DNA of 64,000 nt, taken from the NCBI RefSeq assembly GCF_000613405.1, contig NZ_BAIX01000006.1:40413-104412 (forward strand). Direction: 5' to 3'. Both the position numbers and the translations under genes were made by a program. Origin of the DNA: Hoylesella enoeca JCM 12259 (GTDB taxonomy: Bacteria; Bacteroidota; Bacteroidia; Bacteroidales; Bacteroidaceae). The notes beneath the pieces were generated by a model. That model did not search any database. It saw nothing but the letters and a program-made list of their open reading frames with translations, and was not told the origin of the DNA. This document shows, piece after piece, positions 54,390 to 63,257 of the stretch (the stretch's first letter is position 1; each line of letters opens with the position of its first letter).

Positions 54390-55259
54390 TTACCCTATGA
54401 TCTTTTCGTTCAACAATTCTCGGATCAGTTCCTCTACATCCGCATCGCTTGCCGTGAGCGTCTTACTCTCTTTGGCCTGGAAAACAATATTTTGCACGGA
54501 TTTCACCTTGGTGGGAGAGCCACTCAAGCCACATTGGGCAGCATCGCCGTCTACATCGGCCACACTCCATTGGTTGAGTGTCAGATAGGGGCGCTCTTTA
54601 TACAAATAGGTATAAGCATCGTCGGCCTTGCGTTCCATCGGGCAAGTGGCGCGCTTGTATTTCATGACCAGTTTGGCATTGCAAGGTCGACAGGGAGCTG
54701 CACTGCCATTAACCGTGATAACGACAGGCAATGGTGCTTCGACGGTTTCCACGCCGCCGTCGATATGCCGCCGGATCGTGGCCACGCCGTTTTCTATTTT
54801 CAGAATCTCTTCGGCATAGGTCACCTGGTTCAATCCCAACTTCTGGGCTACCTGCGGACCCACTTGTGCCGTATCTCCGTCAATAGCCTGCCGACCGCCG
54901 ATGACGATATCCACTTGGCCAATCTTACGGATTGCCGTGGCCAAGGCATACGATGTGGCCAGCGTATCAGCGCCAGCGAAGAGGCGGTCGGTCAATAGCC
55001 ACCCCGTATCGGCTCCTCGGTAGAGTCCCTGCCGAATGATTTCGCCGGCCCGCGGAGGCCCCATCGTGAGGATGCCCACCGTAGACCCCGGATGTTGTTC
55101 CTTTAAGCGGAGCGCTTGTTCCAGCGCATTCAAGTCTTCGGGATTAAAGATCGCAGGCAAAGCGGCACGATTCACGGTCCCTTCCGCAGTCATAGCATCT
55201 TTGCCGACGTTTCTTGTGTCGGGTACTTGCTTGGCAAGCACTACAATTTTCAAACTCAT
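54390..55259 (-). CDS. etfB: Electron transfer flavoprotein beta subunit
   Basis: 289 residues. Opens MSLKIVVLAKQVPDTRNVG; nucleotide-binding stretch ADTLATSYALATAIRKIGQVDIVIGGRQAIDGDTAQVGPQVAQKLGLNQVTYAEEI is the EtfB signature. Partner of EtfA; first gene of the etfB-etfA-dehydrogenase unit. Confidence 0.95.
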   Translation of the reverse strand: MSLKIVVLAKQVPDTRNVGKDAMTAEGTVNRAALPAIFNPEDLNALEQALRLKEQHPGSTVGILTMGPPRAGEIIRQGLYRGADTGWLLTDRLFAGADTLATSYALATAIRKIGQVDIVIGGRQAIDGDTAQVGPQVAQKLGLNQVTYAEEILKIENGVATIRRHIDGGVETVEAPLPVVITVNGSAAPCRPCNAKLVMKYKRATCPMERKADDAYTYLYKERPYLTLNQWSVADVDGDAAQCGLSGSPTKVKSVQNIVFQAKESKTLTASDADVEELIRELLNEKIIG

Positions 55260-55291
55260 AGTAATACGTTCTTAGTGTGAAATTTCAGTGG

Positions 55292-55299
55292 CAAATGTA
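55292..55299 (-). promoter_or_regulatory. -7 element for etfBA-dehydrogenase
   Basis: TACATTTG on the minus strand, perfect TAnnTTTG, 32 bp upstream of etfB. Confidence 0.6.
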
Positions 55300-55406
55300 C
55301 TACTTTTTCATGGTGCCGCAAAATAAATCATTGTAAAAAAGCACAATACAGCACGATGTGTGCATAGTGAGATCGTAAGATGAAAAGTAGTGGTAGAAAG
55401 AAAGGT

Positions 55407-55781
55407 CTATGCAGTGACCTGATAGATGACCTTCATGCGCTTGATGAGCTGTGAGGCATATTTGCGCATTCTTGTCTTGTGCATGGGTGCATAGCGTAGG
55501 TTGCAAGAAACCCCATCTCCCGTATCCACCTCCTCGATATCAATCTTCGTGATAGTTGCCAAACAGCAAAAAGTGTTGCCTTTCATCTGCAATGTCTTAC
55601 CATGATTTATACAGAACTCCTGGGTCATATATCTTAACCTTAACAACGACACCTCCCGTTTGTTCTTGGCAGGCAAGAGAGCTTCTCTTTTCAGGCTCCG
55701 TTTGTGTTCGCTATACATCATCGGATGGAAGATGCAACGCACGCACGGTTCATCACTTTCTATCGTTTTAGGCATTAACAT
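55407..55781 (-). CDS. Unknown protein, third gene of the TIGR04255-type cassette
   Basis: 124 residues if begun at the Met at 55781 (MLMPKTIESDEPCVRCIF); an earlier Met at 55823 would overlap the upstream gene by 56 bp. Basic and Cys-rich. Recognisable stretch: HPMMYSEHKRSLKREALLPAKNKREVSLLRLRY, a pattern of the kind '..R.I.P......LK..AF.P.....E.S..R' that I associate, from memory only, with small partner proteins in mobile two- or three-gene cassettes. No catalytic motif identified. Confidence 0.55.
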   Translation of the reverse strand: MLMPKTIESDEPCVRCIFHPMMYSEHKRSLKREALLPAKNKREVSLLRLRYMTQEFCINHGKTLQMKGNTFCCLATITKIDIEEVDTGDGVSCNLRYAPMHKTRMRKYASQLIKRMKVIYQVTA

Positions 55782-56301
55782 GCGTGTAGACTTTCTCTTC
55801 TGCAAGTATGGTAAGGACTGCAACGAGTTCCTCTGGTAATGTTCTGAAATCAGTTTCTATACCGTCAGACAATATATCTTGAAGATCATCTCTATTATAT
55901 TCCGTAAAATATCCCAATTCTGTTCTTCCAATTTCGACAGATATTACACTTTCTTCCTCCTCGAAATCAAGAACGATTGTGCCGTATGGTGTCGGGGTGA
56001 TGCTTTCGGGAGAAAGCATGGTGTCGAAGCGAAACTTCAAGATCTGATCCAAAAACTTATAGGTGTTCTTACAGACAGTTTCCGAAATGGCCGCTGCCCC
56101 TTGTCCGTCCCAATTCTCGTGAAAGACACTGATCTCGCTGACGCGATTCTTCAGTGCATTGAATTGCATCGAGCTTCTCTGAATGGCTGAGAAAGGAGAG
56201 AATATAGAGCTAACCCCCATTGAGTCTTGTACGGTGAGGGAAATACACTCTATGTGGGCTGGTGCTTCTTGAATATTATAGGATGGCAATGGTGGTATCA
56301 T
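55768..56301 (-). CDS. Unknown protein, second gene of the TIGR04255-type cassette
   Basis: 177 residues, soluble and acidic. Central block ENWDGQGAAAISETVCKNTYKFLDQI, then SITPTPYGTIVLDFEEEESVISVEIGRTELGYF. The W-D-G-x-G-A ... P-x-P-x-G-x-I-x-x-x-F/W arrangement recurs in uncharacterised proteins of scattered occurrence (memory, not searched). Start overlaps the upstream gene's stop by four bases (ATGA), and the third gene begins inside its last codons, so the three genes are translated as one unit. Confidence 0.65.
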   Translation of the reverse strand: MIPPLPSYNIQEAPAHIECISLTVQDSMGVSSIFSPFSAIQRSSMQFNALKNRVSEISVFHENWDGQGAAAISETVCKNTYKFLDQILKFRFDTMLSPESITPTPYGTIVLDFEEEESVISVEIGRTELGYFTEYNRDDLQDILSDGIETDFRTLPEELVAVLTILAEEKVYTHVNA

Positions 56302-57098
56302 TTGTCTAATTTGATCAAGTCTGAGGTTGTCGGCGTAAGAATATCTTTCAACATCGACTTATTCTTACTATGAATAAAGTTAAGATCAGATCTAAACTGG
56401 GATTGAGCTAATAGTTTTGTAAATTCAACCGAGCCTGCTCCGAATGTTATATTCTCAATGATGCGTATCGTTTTTTTGTCTACTTCATCAAACACCTTGA
56501 TAGCCAAGTCTTCCTGGTAGCTCCTCCCCTCATCCTATCGGTTCATGGTCAAATTATAGTCGATGAGCTGTGAATCGAATATTCCTTGTGGGAGGTTGTG
56601 TGATCCCTTATTGAAGAGTTCCGCCGGGGTGTATTTGTCTTTTAGGAAATAAAATTCGTCTATGAATGATACACTGAATAAAGCGACCTTATATATCGAC
56701 TTAAACTGTGCTATCGTTTCGGCATTTCTCAATGCAAGAGTAGAAAAGGCTGTCCAACCCTCGTAATCAACTGTATTAAAGGTAAACAGACCTATATTAG
56801 GTTGTTGGTTGATACCTTATATAACATTTGTTGCCTTGGCATTGCAGAAGCCTATCAGTTTAAAACCACTGATGTATTCTTCCTTTCGCTGAGACTCTGC
56901 TAACCCTGCCTTTACATGAACCTCCATGGTTTTGATGGGTTCAAACTTCTGAAAGTCTGCGGCCAAGTTACCGCCCGTCTCTACCAATTCTCTATATTGA
57001 GAGAGATCCATGATTTGTGGGGTAACGACAAACGAGATAATTGCTTCTTTGAGAGAATGCTTCTCGTTGCATGTATGTAAATACCCGTTATTAGTCAT
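56298..57098 (-). pseudogene. TIGR04255-like protein with two in-frame stop codons
   Basis: Reads through 266 codons in one frame. The start at 57098 gives MTNNGYLHTCNEKHSLKEAIISFVV; the frame is interrupted by TAA at 56819-56817 (after KATNVI) and TAG at 56534-56532 (after LTMNR), yet the flanking reading frame stays the same and makes sense on both sides (FTFNTVDYEGWTAFS; LIDYNLTMNR; IIENITFGAGSVEF). Length ~266 and the L-K-E-A-I/EGW pattern fit the TIGR04255 family of unknown function. Substitutions, not indels, so this gene looks genuinely decayed, unlike the homopolymer-frameshifted genes elsewhere. First gene of the cassette. Confidence 0.65.
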
Positions 57099-57135
57099 GA
57101 TGAAAACTTATATCATTGTAAGTCTCTTTCTGTTG

Positions 57136-57143
57136 CGAAGATA
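57136..57143 (-). promoter_or_regulatory. Possible weak -7 element for the TIGR04255-type cassette
   Basis: TATCTTCG on the minus strand, one mismatch from TAnnTTTG, 37 bp before the cassette's first ATG. Confidence 0.35.
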
Positions 57144-57323
57144 TGAAAAATATTTTTGGGAAAGGTTCGGCAAGCTATAAAATAAAACATTTCTTAACTG
57201 CCGATCAGAATATTTCGAGTAAGGAGTATCTGTTTATGTCCGGTTATCATGCTGTCCCTTCTTCAAGAGCACATCATTTCTGTCGATTAGCGCTCACAGG
57301 TGGGTTGCCAGGTCCTTATGAGA

Positions 57324-57389
57324 GGTATACGACTTGTCGATGACAGGTATACGAGTAGTGGGGCACAAGTATACGAGTAGTGAGAGGCG
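57324..57389. repeat. Tandem 22-bp repeat, three copies
   Basis: Units begin GGTATACGACTTG at 57324, GGTATACGAGTAGTG at 57346 and AGTATACGAGTAGTG at 57368: spacing exactly 22 bp. Embedded in the 503-bp gap 57099-57601, which otherwise holds the 17-bp string shared with 18581 (57422-57438), a promoter, and no gene I can support. Confidence 0.8.
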
Positions 57390-57462
57390 AGGATAGGAGG
57401 AGCTGGGCGGCGGAAAGGATGTGTAAAGTTTCTTAAATGTGTAAAACCGAGGCGAAAAATGA

Positions 57463-57470
57463 TTATCTTT
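57463..57470 (+). promoter_or_regulatory. -7 element for the exonuclease/phosphatase-family gene
   Basis: TATCTTTG on the plus strand, perfect TAnnTTTG, 131 bp upstream of the start at 57602, implying a ~125-nt leader. Confidence 0.55.
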
Positions 57471-57601
57471 GTTGCACTGTGTGATGTGACAGTTGTGCCG
57501 AATCCTTACCGATGGAGGTGCTATGGCAGCTGACTTCTCTGGGCGGTTAAGTGCAGAGAGGTTAACGTGCGGGAGAGGTTTCGAGGTGGTTTTATCTCCT
57601 T

Positions 57602-58544
57602 TTGCGTATGATATTAACATTGTTGATGAGTCTGTTCACGTTCGTAGAGCTGAACTGTGAGAATCTGTTCGACTGCCAACACGACAGTCTGAAGCAAGAT
57701 TATGAGTTTCTGCCTACATCGGATCATCATTGGACACGCACGCGATATTGGCGCAAACTGAATCGGATTGGACAAGAGATCATGGCTTGCGGAGAGACAG
57801 ACGGTGCGTGGGCATTACCCGATATGGTGGCGCTCTGCGAGGTGGAAAACGACAGTGTGATGCGCGATCTTACCCAACGATCGCTCCTGCGCAAAGCTCG
57901 CTATGAATATCTGATGACCCATTCGCCCGATGTGCGAGGCATTGATGTGGCGTTGTTGTATTCTCCCTTTTCGTTTCGCCCCGTGCATCATCATTCCATC
58001 CGTATCAAGACGCAGGGGGATATGCGGCCCACGCGTGATCTGCTGTATGTCTGCGGGCAGATGATCAGCGGCGACACGCTGCATGTTTTCGTGATCCATG
58101 CTCCGAGTCGGGCAGGCGGTGAAGGGGCCACGAGGCACATCGCCTTTTGGTAGCCGATTATTTGGGAGCAGCGGTGGATTCTGTTTATCGGCTTTCGCCC
58201 GAGGCACATATTATCATTGCGGGCGACTTCAACGATTATGCGGAGGATCTTGCATTGCGGCGGCTGTATGCTCATGGCGTGAAAAATATCTCTGCGGGAG
58301 CACGAGGCAATAACGGTGCCAAGGGCTCTTATCGATTCAGGGGAGAATGGGGTAGCTCGATCAGATTGTGTGTAGTCCGAGCGTGGCGCAGAATATGACA
58401 GAATGCCGCATCGGCGACTTCCGTTTTCTGCTGGAAGATGATGAGAAATACGGTGGCGTCCGTCCAAAACGCACCTATCATGGCCCATGCTATCATGATG
58501 GTTACAGCGATCATTTACCGTTGATTGCCAGATTCAGGTTCTGA
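57602..58544 (+). CDS. Endonuclease/exonuclease/phosphatase-family protein, frameshifted twice in this sequence
   Basis: Signal-like N-terminus (MILTLLMSLFTFVELNCENLFD) flows into the fold: ELNCENLFD, MVALCEVENDSVM, the loop HSPDVRGIDVALLYSP, then IIIAGDFND and SDHLPLIARF (metal/catalytic residues). As given the frame ends at IAFW-stop; adding one C at ~58136 (AGG-CCA) and one C at ~58356 (AGC-CTC) restores 314 residues to the TGA at 58542. Metal-dependent phosphodiester hydrolase fold; substrate unknown, probably periplasmic or secreted. The start could also be the Met at 57608. Confidence 0.88.
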
Positions 58545-58672
58545 GACAACGATCAACTGGGATGCAATCGCTTTTTTGCACAGAGTGAGTAGGTGTGCGC
58601 ACTTTTGGTTGAAATACATTTAAAATACTTTAAAACATAACTCCCAATGATTTCTTTTCTTGGGGGATTGTT

Positions 58673-58680
58673 TAATTTTG
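58673..58680 (+). promoter_or_regulatory. -7 element for ffh
   Basis: TAATTTTG on the plus strand, perfect TAnnTTTG, 43 bp upstream of ffh. Confidence 0.6.
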
Positions 58681-58723
58681 TATCGATCGATCAGATCGAA
58701 AATGAGGTTAATACCGAGGATAT

Positions 58724-60067
58724 ATGTTTGAAAATTTAAGTGAAAGACTCGAACGGAGTTTCAAGATATTAAAAGGTGAGGGGCGAATCACCGAGATCAA
58801 TGTGGCCGAGACGCTGAAAGATGTACGTCGGGCATTGTTGGATGCCGACGTGAACTTCAAGGTTGCCAAGGCCTTTACCGATACGGTCAAACAGAAAGCG
58901 ATGGGCATGAACGTGCTCACTGCCGTGAAGCCCGGGCAATTGATGGTGAAGATCGTACACGACGAACTGGCTGAACTGATGGGAGGCGAGGCCTCGGAGC
59001 TGCATCTCAACGGTCGCCCGTCGATTATCCTGATGTCGGGGCTGCAAGGTTCGGGTAAGACAACGTTTAGCGGTAAGCTGGCCCATCTGCTGAAATCCAA
59101 GCAGCACAAGAATCCGTTGCTCGTGGCCTGCGACGTTTATCGTCCGGCAGCCATCGATCAGTTGAAAGTGGTGGGCGAACAGGTGGGCGTCCCCGTCTAT
59201 TCGGAACCCGACAACAAAAGGGTTGTTGAGATTGCCGAGCATGGGATTAAAGAGGCTAAAGCCAAAGGTCATGACGTGGTGATCATAGACACGGCAGGAC
59301 GCTTGGCTATCGATGAAGAGATGATGAACGAGATAGCCACGCTGAAAGAAGCCGTGAAGCCGGATGAGACCTTGTTTGTGGTAGACTCGATGACAGGACA
59401 AGATGCCGTGAACACAGCAAAGGAGTTTAACGATCGGTTAGATTTCGATGGTGTGGTACTAACCAAACTCGATGGTGACACCCGCGGCGGTGCAGCCCTG
59501 TCGATTCGTACGGTGGTGACAAAACCCATTAAGTTCGTGGGTACCGGCGAGAAGATGGAAGCACTCGATGTCTTTCATCCTGCACGTATGGCCGACAGAA
59601 TCCTCGGTATGGGCGATATTGTTTCGCTTGTGGAGCGTGCGCAAGAACAGTTTGACGAAGAAGAGGCTAAGAAGTTGCAGAAGAAGATTCAGAAGAATCA
59701 GTTTGACTTCAACGACTTTCTCAAACAGATCGAGCAGATCAAGAAAATGGGTAATCTGAAAGACCTGGCATCGATGATACCCGGAGTGGGTAAAGCCATC
59801 AAGGATGTCGATATCGATGACAATGCCTTTAAAGGTATCGAGGCCATCATCAAGAGTATGACACCGCAGGAGCGGCAGCATCCAGAGGTGCTCAACACAA
59901 GTCGACGGCAGCGTATTGCCAAAGGATCGGGCACCAACATTCAGGAAGTGAATCGACTGCTCAAACAATTCGACCAGACGCGAAAGATGATGAAGATGGT
60001 CACCGGCAGCGGGATGGGAAGAATGGCAGGCATGATGGGCCGGATGAAAGGAATGTCTAAATTTTAA
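58724..60067 (+). CDS. ffh: Signal recognition particle protein Ffh
   Basis: 447 residues. N-domain, G-domain with [61 protein letters not shown]-terminal methionine-rich M domain ending [17 protein letters not shown]. GTPase that delivers nascent membrane proteins to FtsY/SecYEG. First gene of the plus-strand run into folD and vorDBAC. Confidence 0.98.
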   Translation: MFENLSERLERSFKILKGEGRITEINVAETLKDVRRALLDADVNFKVAKAFTDTVKQKAMGMNVLTAVKPGQLMVKIVHDELAELMGGEASELHLNGRPSIILMSGLQGSGKTTFSGKLAHLLKSKQHKNPLLVACDVYRPAAIDQLKVVGEQVGVPVYSEPDNKRVVEIAEHGIKEAKAKGHDVVIIDTAGRLAIDEEMMNEIATLKEAVKPDETLFVVDSMTGQDAVNTAKEFNDRLDFDGVVLTKLDGDTRGGAALSIRTVVTKPIKFVGTGEKMEALDVFHPARMADRILGMGDIVSLVERAQEQFDEEEAKKLQKKIQKNQFDFNDFLKQIEQIKKMGNLKDLASMIPGVGKAIKDVDIDDNAFKGIEAIIKSMTPQERQHPEVLNTSRRQRIAKGSGTNIQEVNRLLKQFDQTRKMMKMVTGSGMGRMAGMMGRMKGMSKF

Positions 60068-60079
60068 ATGATAATATCT

Positions 60080-60956
60080 ATGAAACTTATTGATGGTAAA
60101 GCGACAGCCATGGCAATCAAGGCAGAGATCGCTGAGGAAGTAAAATGCATTGTTGCGAATGGCGGTAAGCAACCGCATTTGGTGGCCGTACTCGTGGGAC
60201 ACGACGGCGGGTCGGAGACCTATGTCAAGAATAAGGTGCTGGCTTGCGAGCAATGCGGATTTAAATCTACGCTCATTCGCTACGAGGAAAATATCACCGA
60301 GACAGAGCTGTTGGCTTGTGTCGATAAATTGAATAAAGACGACGATGTCGACGGCTTCATCGTGCAGCTACCGCTGCCGAAGCACATTGACGAACAGAAG
60401 ATCGTCGAAGCGATCGACTATCATAAAGATGTCGATGGATTCCATCCAGTCAACGTAGGCCGCATGTCTATCGGTTTGCCATGCTTCATCTCGCTACTCC
60501 GTTAGGAATCCTGACGCTGTTACAGCGCTACCATATCGAGACCAGTGGTAAGAAGTGTGTCATTCTGGGTAGAAGTAACATCGTGGGTAAGCCGATGGCC
60601 CAATTGATGATGCAGAAACAATACGGCGATGCCACAGTAACGGTATGCCACAGTCATTCTGCAACATTGAAAGAGGAATGTCGCGAAGCCGATATTATTA
60701 TTGCCGCCATTGGTCGTCCGGATTTCGTAACAGCTGATATGGTGAAAGAAGGAGCCGTGGTTATTGATGTGGGTACAACTCGTGTACCCGACGCAAGTCG
60801 CAAGAGCGGCTTCCGCTTGAACGGAGACGTTAAATTTGATGAAGTGGCACCTAAGTGCTCGTTTATCACCCTGTGCCGGGCGGTGTCGGCCCAATGACGA
60901 TTTGTTCTCTGATGAAGAACACATTGGCAGCCGGTAAGAAAGAGTTTTACAAGTAA
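60080..60956 (+). CDS. folD: Bifunctional methylenetetrahydrofolate dehydrogenase/cyclohydrolase, frameshifted twice in this sequence
   Basis: Start at [11 protein letters not shown] (60080); a Met at 60068 adds four residues. FolD signatures: [57 protein letters not shown], and (repaired) [12 protein letters not shown]. Two frameshifts: one G missing at ~60493 (TCG-GCT) and one C at ~60871 (ACC-CCT). Repaired length 292, normal. Interconverts methylene-, methenyl- and formyl-THF. The gene is normally essential, which argues for sequence error. Confidence 0.93.
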
Positions 60957-61134
60957 TGACGAGTGAGGAATATTACCGCCGCGGCAATGAATACCGCCAG
61001 GAAGGTAATTGGCAGATGGCCTCAACAACTATATGGAAGCCATTGCCCTTGATCCTGACAGCCCGGCCGTGCAAGCCAAGGAAATGTTGGAATCTATTCT
61101 GAACTTTTATAATAAGGATGCCTATAATCCCTGA
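60956..61134 (+). CDS. Short TPR-like protein, frameshifted in this sequence
   Basis: Start ATG at 60956 overlaps the folD stop by one base (TAATG). As given the frame drifts after GNWQMA; adding one C at ~61021 restores SEEYYRRGNEYRQEGNWQMALNNYMEAIALDPDSP...EMLESILNFYNKDAYNP, 59 residues, a single TPR-type helical pair (A..Y..A..LDP.S). No further role is visible. Between folD and vorD. Confidence 0.7.
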
Positions 61135-61159
61135 CGGATTGTTAGAATACAAAAACAAT

Positions 61160-61393
61160 ATGAGTAAGATGAAAGGTGCCATCGTGGTAGATACGGATCG
61201 GTGCAAGGGATGTTCCCTCTGCATAGAAGCCTGTCCACAGGATGTCATCATCATGGTACAGAAACGCGTGAACGTCCACGGCTATCCTTACGTGGAAACG
61301 GGGAGCCCCGATGCGTGCACGGGATGTGCATCGTGTGGAATCGTTTGTCCGGACGGATGTATCACCGTATATCGAATGAAGAAAGAGGATTGA
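61160..61393 (+). CDS. vorD: 2-oxoacid:ferredoxin oxidoreductase, ferredoxin-like (delta) subunit
   Basis: 77 residues from MSKMKGAIVVD (61160); an upstream in-frame Met at 61118 overlaps the TPR gene and is unlikely. Two [4Fe-4S] motifs: CKGCSLCIEACP and CTGCASCGIVCP. Carries electrons for the Vor complex encoded by the next three genes. Symbol by position in the cluster; KorD is an equal name. Confidence 0.9.
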   Translation: MSKMKGAIVVDTDRCKGCSLCIEACPQDVIIMVQKRVNVHGYPYVETGSPDACTGCASCGIVCPDGCITVYRMKKED

Positions 61394-61399
61394 GGAAAC

Positions 61400-62482
61400 A
61401 TGATGGCTGAACAGGAAATAACATTGATGAAGGGTAACGAAGCGATAGCCCATGCTGCCATTCGTTGTGGTGTTGACGGATATTTCGGCTATCCGATCAC
61501 GCCGCAGAGCGAGATCATTGAAACATTAGCACTACTCAAACCATGGGAAACCACGGGTATGGCGGTCGTGCAGGCCGAGAGTGAAGTGGCTTCTATCAAT
61601 ATGCTATATGGTGGTGGCGGTGCAGGCAAGCGAGTGATGACTTCATCTTCCAGTCCTGGTGTTGCACTGATGCAGGAAGGTATTGCGTATATGGCAGGCG
61701 CAGAGGTGCCGGGCGTCATTGTCAATGTGCAGCGCGGGGGACCCGGGTTGGGAACGATTCAACCCTCGCAGAGCGATTATTTCCAAGCTACAAGAGGCGG
61801 CGGCAACGGCGATTATAATGTTATCGTGCTGGCTCCGGCTTCTGTACAAGAAATGGCCGACTTTGTGGATCTGGCTTTCGAGCTGTCTTTCAGGTATCGC
61901 AATCCGGCTATGATTCTGAGTGACGGCATTATCGGACAGATGATGGAGAAAGTGGTGTTGCCTCCTTTCAAGCCTCGTCGCACAGAGGAAGAAATCAAAC
62001 GTGAGTGTCCTTGGGCGACATTCGGACGCACGGCAGATCGTAATCCCAACGTGATTACGTCGCTCGAATTGAAACCCGAAACGATGGAGGCGCGCAATCT
62101 TCATCTTCAAGAGAAATACAACGAGATTAAAGAGCGTGAGGTGAGATATGAAACCTTGCAGACAGACGATGCCGATTATCTGATCGTCTCGTTCGGAAGT
62201 GCGGCCCGTATTGCTGAGAAAGCACTCGAAATGGCTCGTAGTACGGGTGTAAGAGTTGGTCTGTTTCGCCCCATTACGCTATGGCCATTCCCTTCTAAAC
62301 AGATAGCTGACATGGCAAAAGGCAAGAAAGGCGTTTTGGTTGTGGAGATCAATGCCGGTCAGATGGTGCAAGATGTGCGACTGGCTGTAAACGGAGCTGT
62401 GCCCGTAGAATATTTCGGTCGTTTGGGAGGTATTGTGCCAGAACCCGACGAGATAGTACAAGTATTGAAAGAGAAATTCTAA
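61400..62482 (+). CDS. vorB: 3-methyl-2-oxobutanoate (2-oxoacid):ferredoxin oxidoreductase, alpha subunit
   Basis: 360 residues. The N-terminal pyrimidine-binding domain shows GNEAIAHAAIRCGVDGYFGYPITPQSEI, AESEVASINMLYGGGGAGKRVMTSSSSPG, and ELSFRYRNPAMILSDGIIGQMMEKV; the C-terminal domain has YLIVSFGSAARIAEKALE. Binds TPP with the beta subunit to oxidatively decarboxylate branched-chain 2-oxoacids or 2-oxoglutarate. Either of two tandem Met codons could start. Operon D-B-A-C. Confidence 0.92.
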   Translation: MMAEQEITLMKGNEAIAHAAIRCGVDGYFGYPITPQSEIIETLALLKPWETTGMAVVQAESEVASINMLYGGGGAGKRVMTSSSSPGVALMQEGIAYMAGAEVPGVIVNVQRGGPGLGTIQPSQSDYFQATRGGGNGDYNVIVLAPASVQEMADFVDLAFELSFRYRNPAMILSDGIIGQMMEKVVLPPFKPRRTEEEIKRECPWATFGRTADRNPNVITSLELKPETMEARNLHLQEKYNEIKEREVRYETLQTDDADYLIVSFGSAARIAEKALEMARSTGVRVGLFRPITLWPFPSKQIADMAKGKKGVLVVEINAGQMVQDVRLAVNGAVPVEYFGRLGGIVPEPDEIVQVLKEKF

Positions 62483-63247
62483 ATGGAGAATCAGATCATT
62501 GCCCCCGAACATCTCGTTTATCAGAAACCGGTGTTGATGAACGATACGGCGATGCACTACTGCCCCGGATGCTCGCACGGAGTGGTGCATAAGTTGGTGG
62601 CGGAGGTCATCGCAGAGATGCAGATGGAAGATAAGTCAGTGGGCGTTTGCCCCGTTGGATGTGCCGTGTTTGCTTATCGCTATCTTGATATCGATTGGCA
62701 GGAGGCAGCCCACGGACGTGCGCCGGCTGTGGCTTCGGCCATCAAACATCTGTGGCCCGATCGCTTGGTGTTCACGTATCAAGGCGATGGCGATTTGGCC
62801 TGTATTGGTACTTGCGAAACCATCCACGCGCTCAATCGCGGCGATAATATCGTGATTATTTTTATCAACAATGCCATTTACGGTATGACGGGTGGACAGA
62901 TGGCTCCCACCACACTTGTAGGACAGAAGACGGCGACGTGTCCTTACGGTCGCGATCCCAAGCTCCACGGCTATCCATTGAACATCACCGATTTGGCATC
63001 GCGTCTTTCCGGCACGTGTTATGTCACTCGGCAGAGCGTCGAAACAGTGTCGTCCATCCTCAAAGCCAAACGTGCCATTCGTAAGGCTTTCGATGCATCA
63101 ATGGCCGGAAAAGGTTCATCCTTGGTCGAAATTGTATCGACCTGTAACAGCGGGTGGAAGATGACGCCTGTCGAGGCCAACAAATGGATGGAAGAAAACA
63201 TGTTTGAAGCCTATCCGAAAGGTGACTTCAAGGACACGACGAAATGA
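62483..63247 (+). CDS. vorA: 2-oxoacid:ferredoxin oxidoreductase, TPP-binding beta subunit
   Basis: 254 residues. HYCPGCSHGVVHKL (Fe-S/TPP-binding N-terminus), GRAPAVASAIKHLWPDRLVFTYQGDGDLACIGTCETIHALNRGDNIVIIFINNAIYGMTGGQMAPTT with the GDGDLA..N-N TPP motif. Starts directly after the vorB stop. Confidence 0.93.
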   Translation: MENQIIAPEHLVYQKPVLMNDTAMHYCPGCSHGVVHKLVAEVIAEMQMEDKSVGVCPVGCAVFAYRYLDIDWQEAAHGRAPAVASAIKHLWPDRLVFTYQGDGDLACIGTCETIHALNRGDNIVIIFINNAIYGMTGGQMAPTTLVGQKTATCPYGRDPKLHGYPLNITDLASRLSGTCYVTRQSVETVSSILKAKRAIRKAFDASMAGKGSSLVEIVSTCNSGWKMTPVEANKWMEENMFEAYPKGDFKDTTK

Positions 63248-63257
63248 GTGAAGAAAG

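Noticed and set aside
55407..57098. Prophage or transposon remnant around the cassette
   Set aside because: No integrase, transposase, terminal inverted repeats or target duplication found at either border.
57143..57343. 66-codon plus-strand frame near the cassette
   Set aside because: No promoter, no recognisable domain, and its 3' end runs into the 22-bp repeats.
58545..58723. SRP (4.5S) RNA gene upstream of ffh
   Set aside because: Looked for a GC-rich hairpin with the GGAA tetraloop-type core; none seen in the gap.
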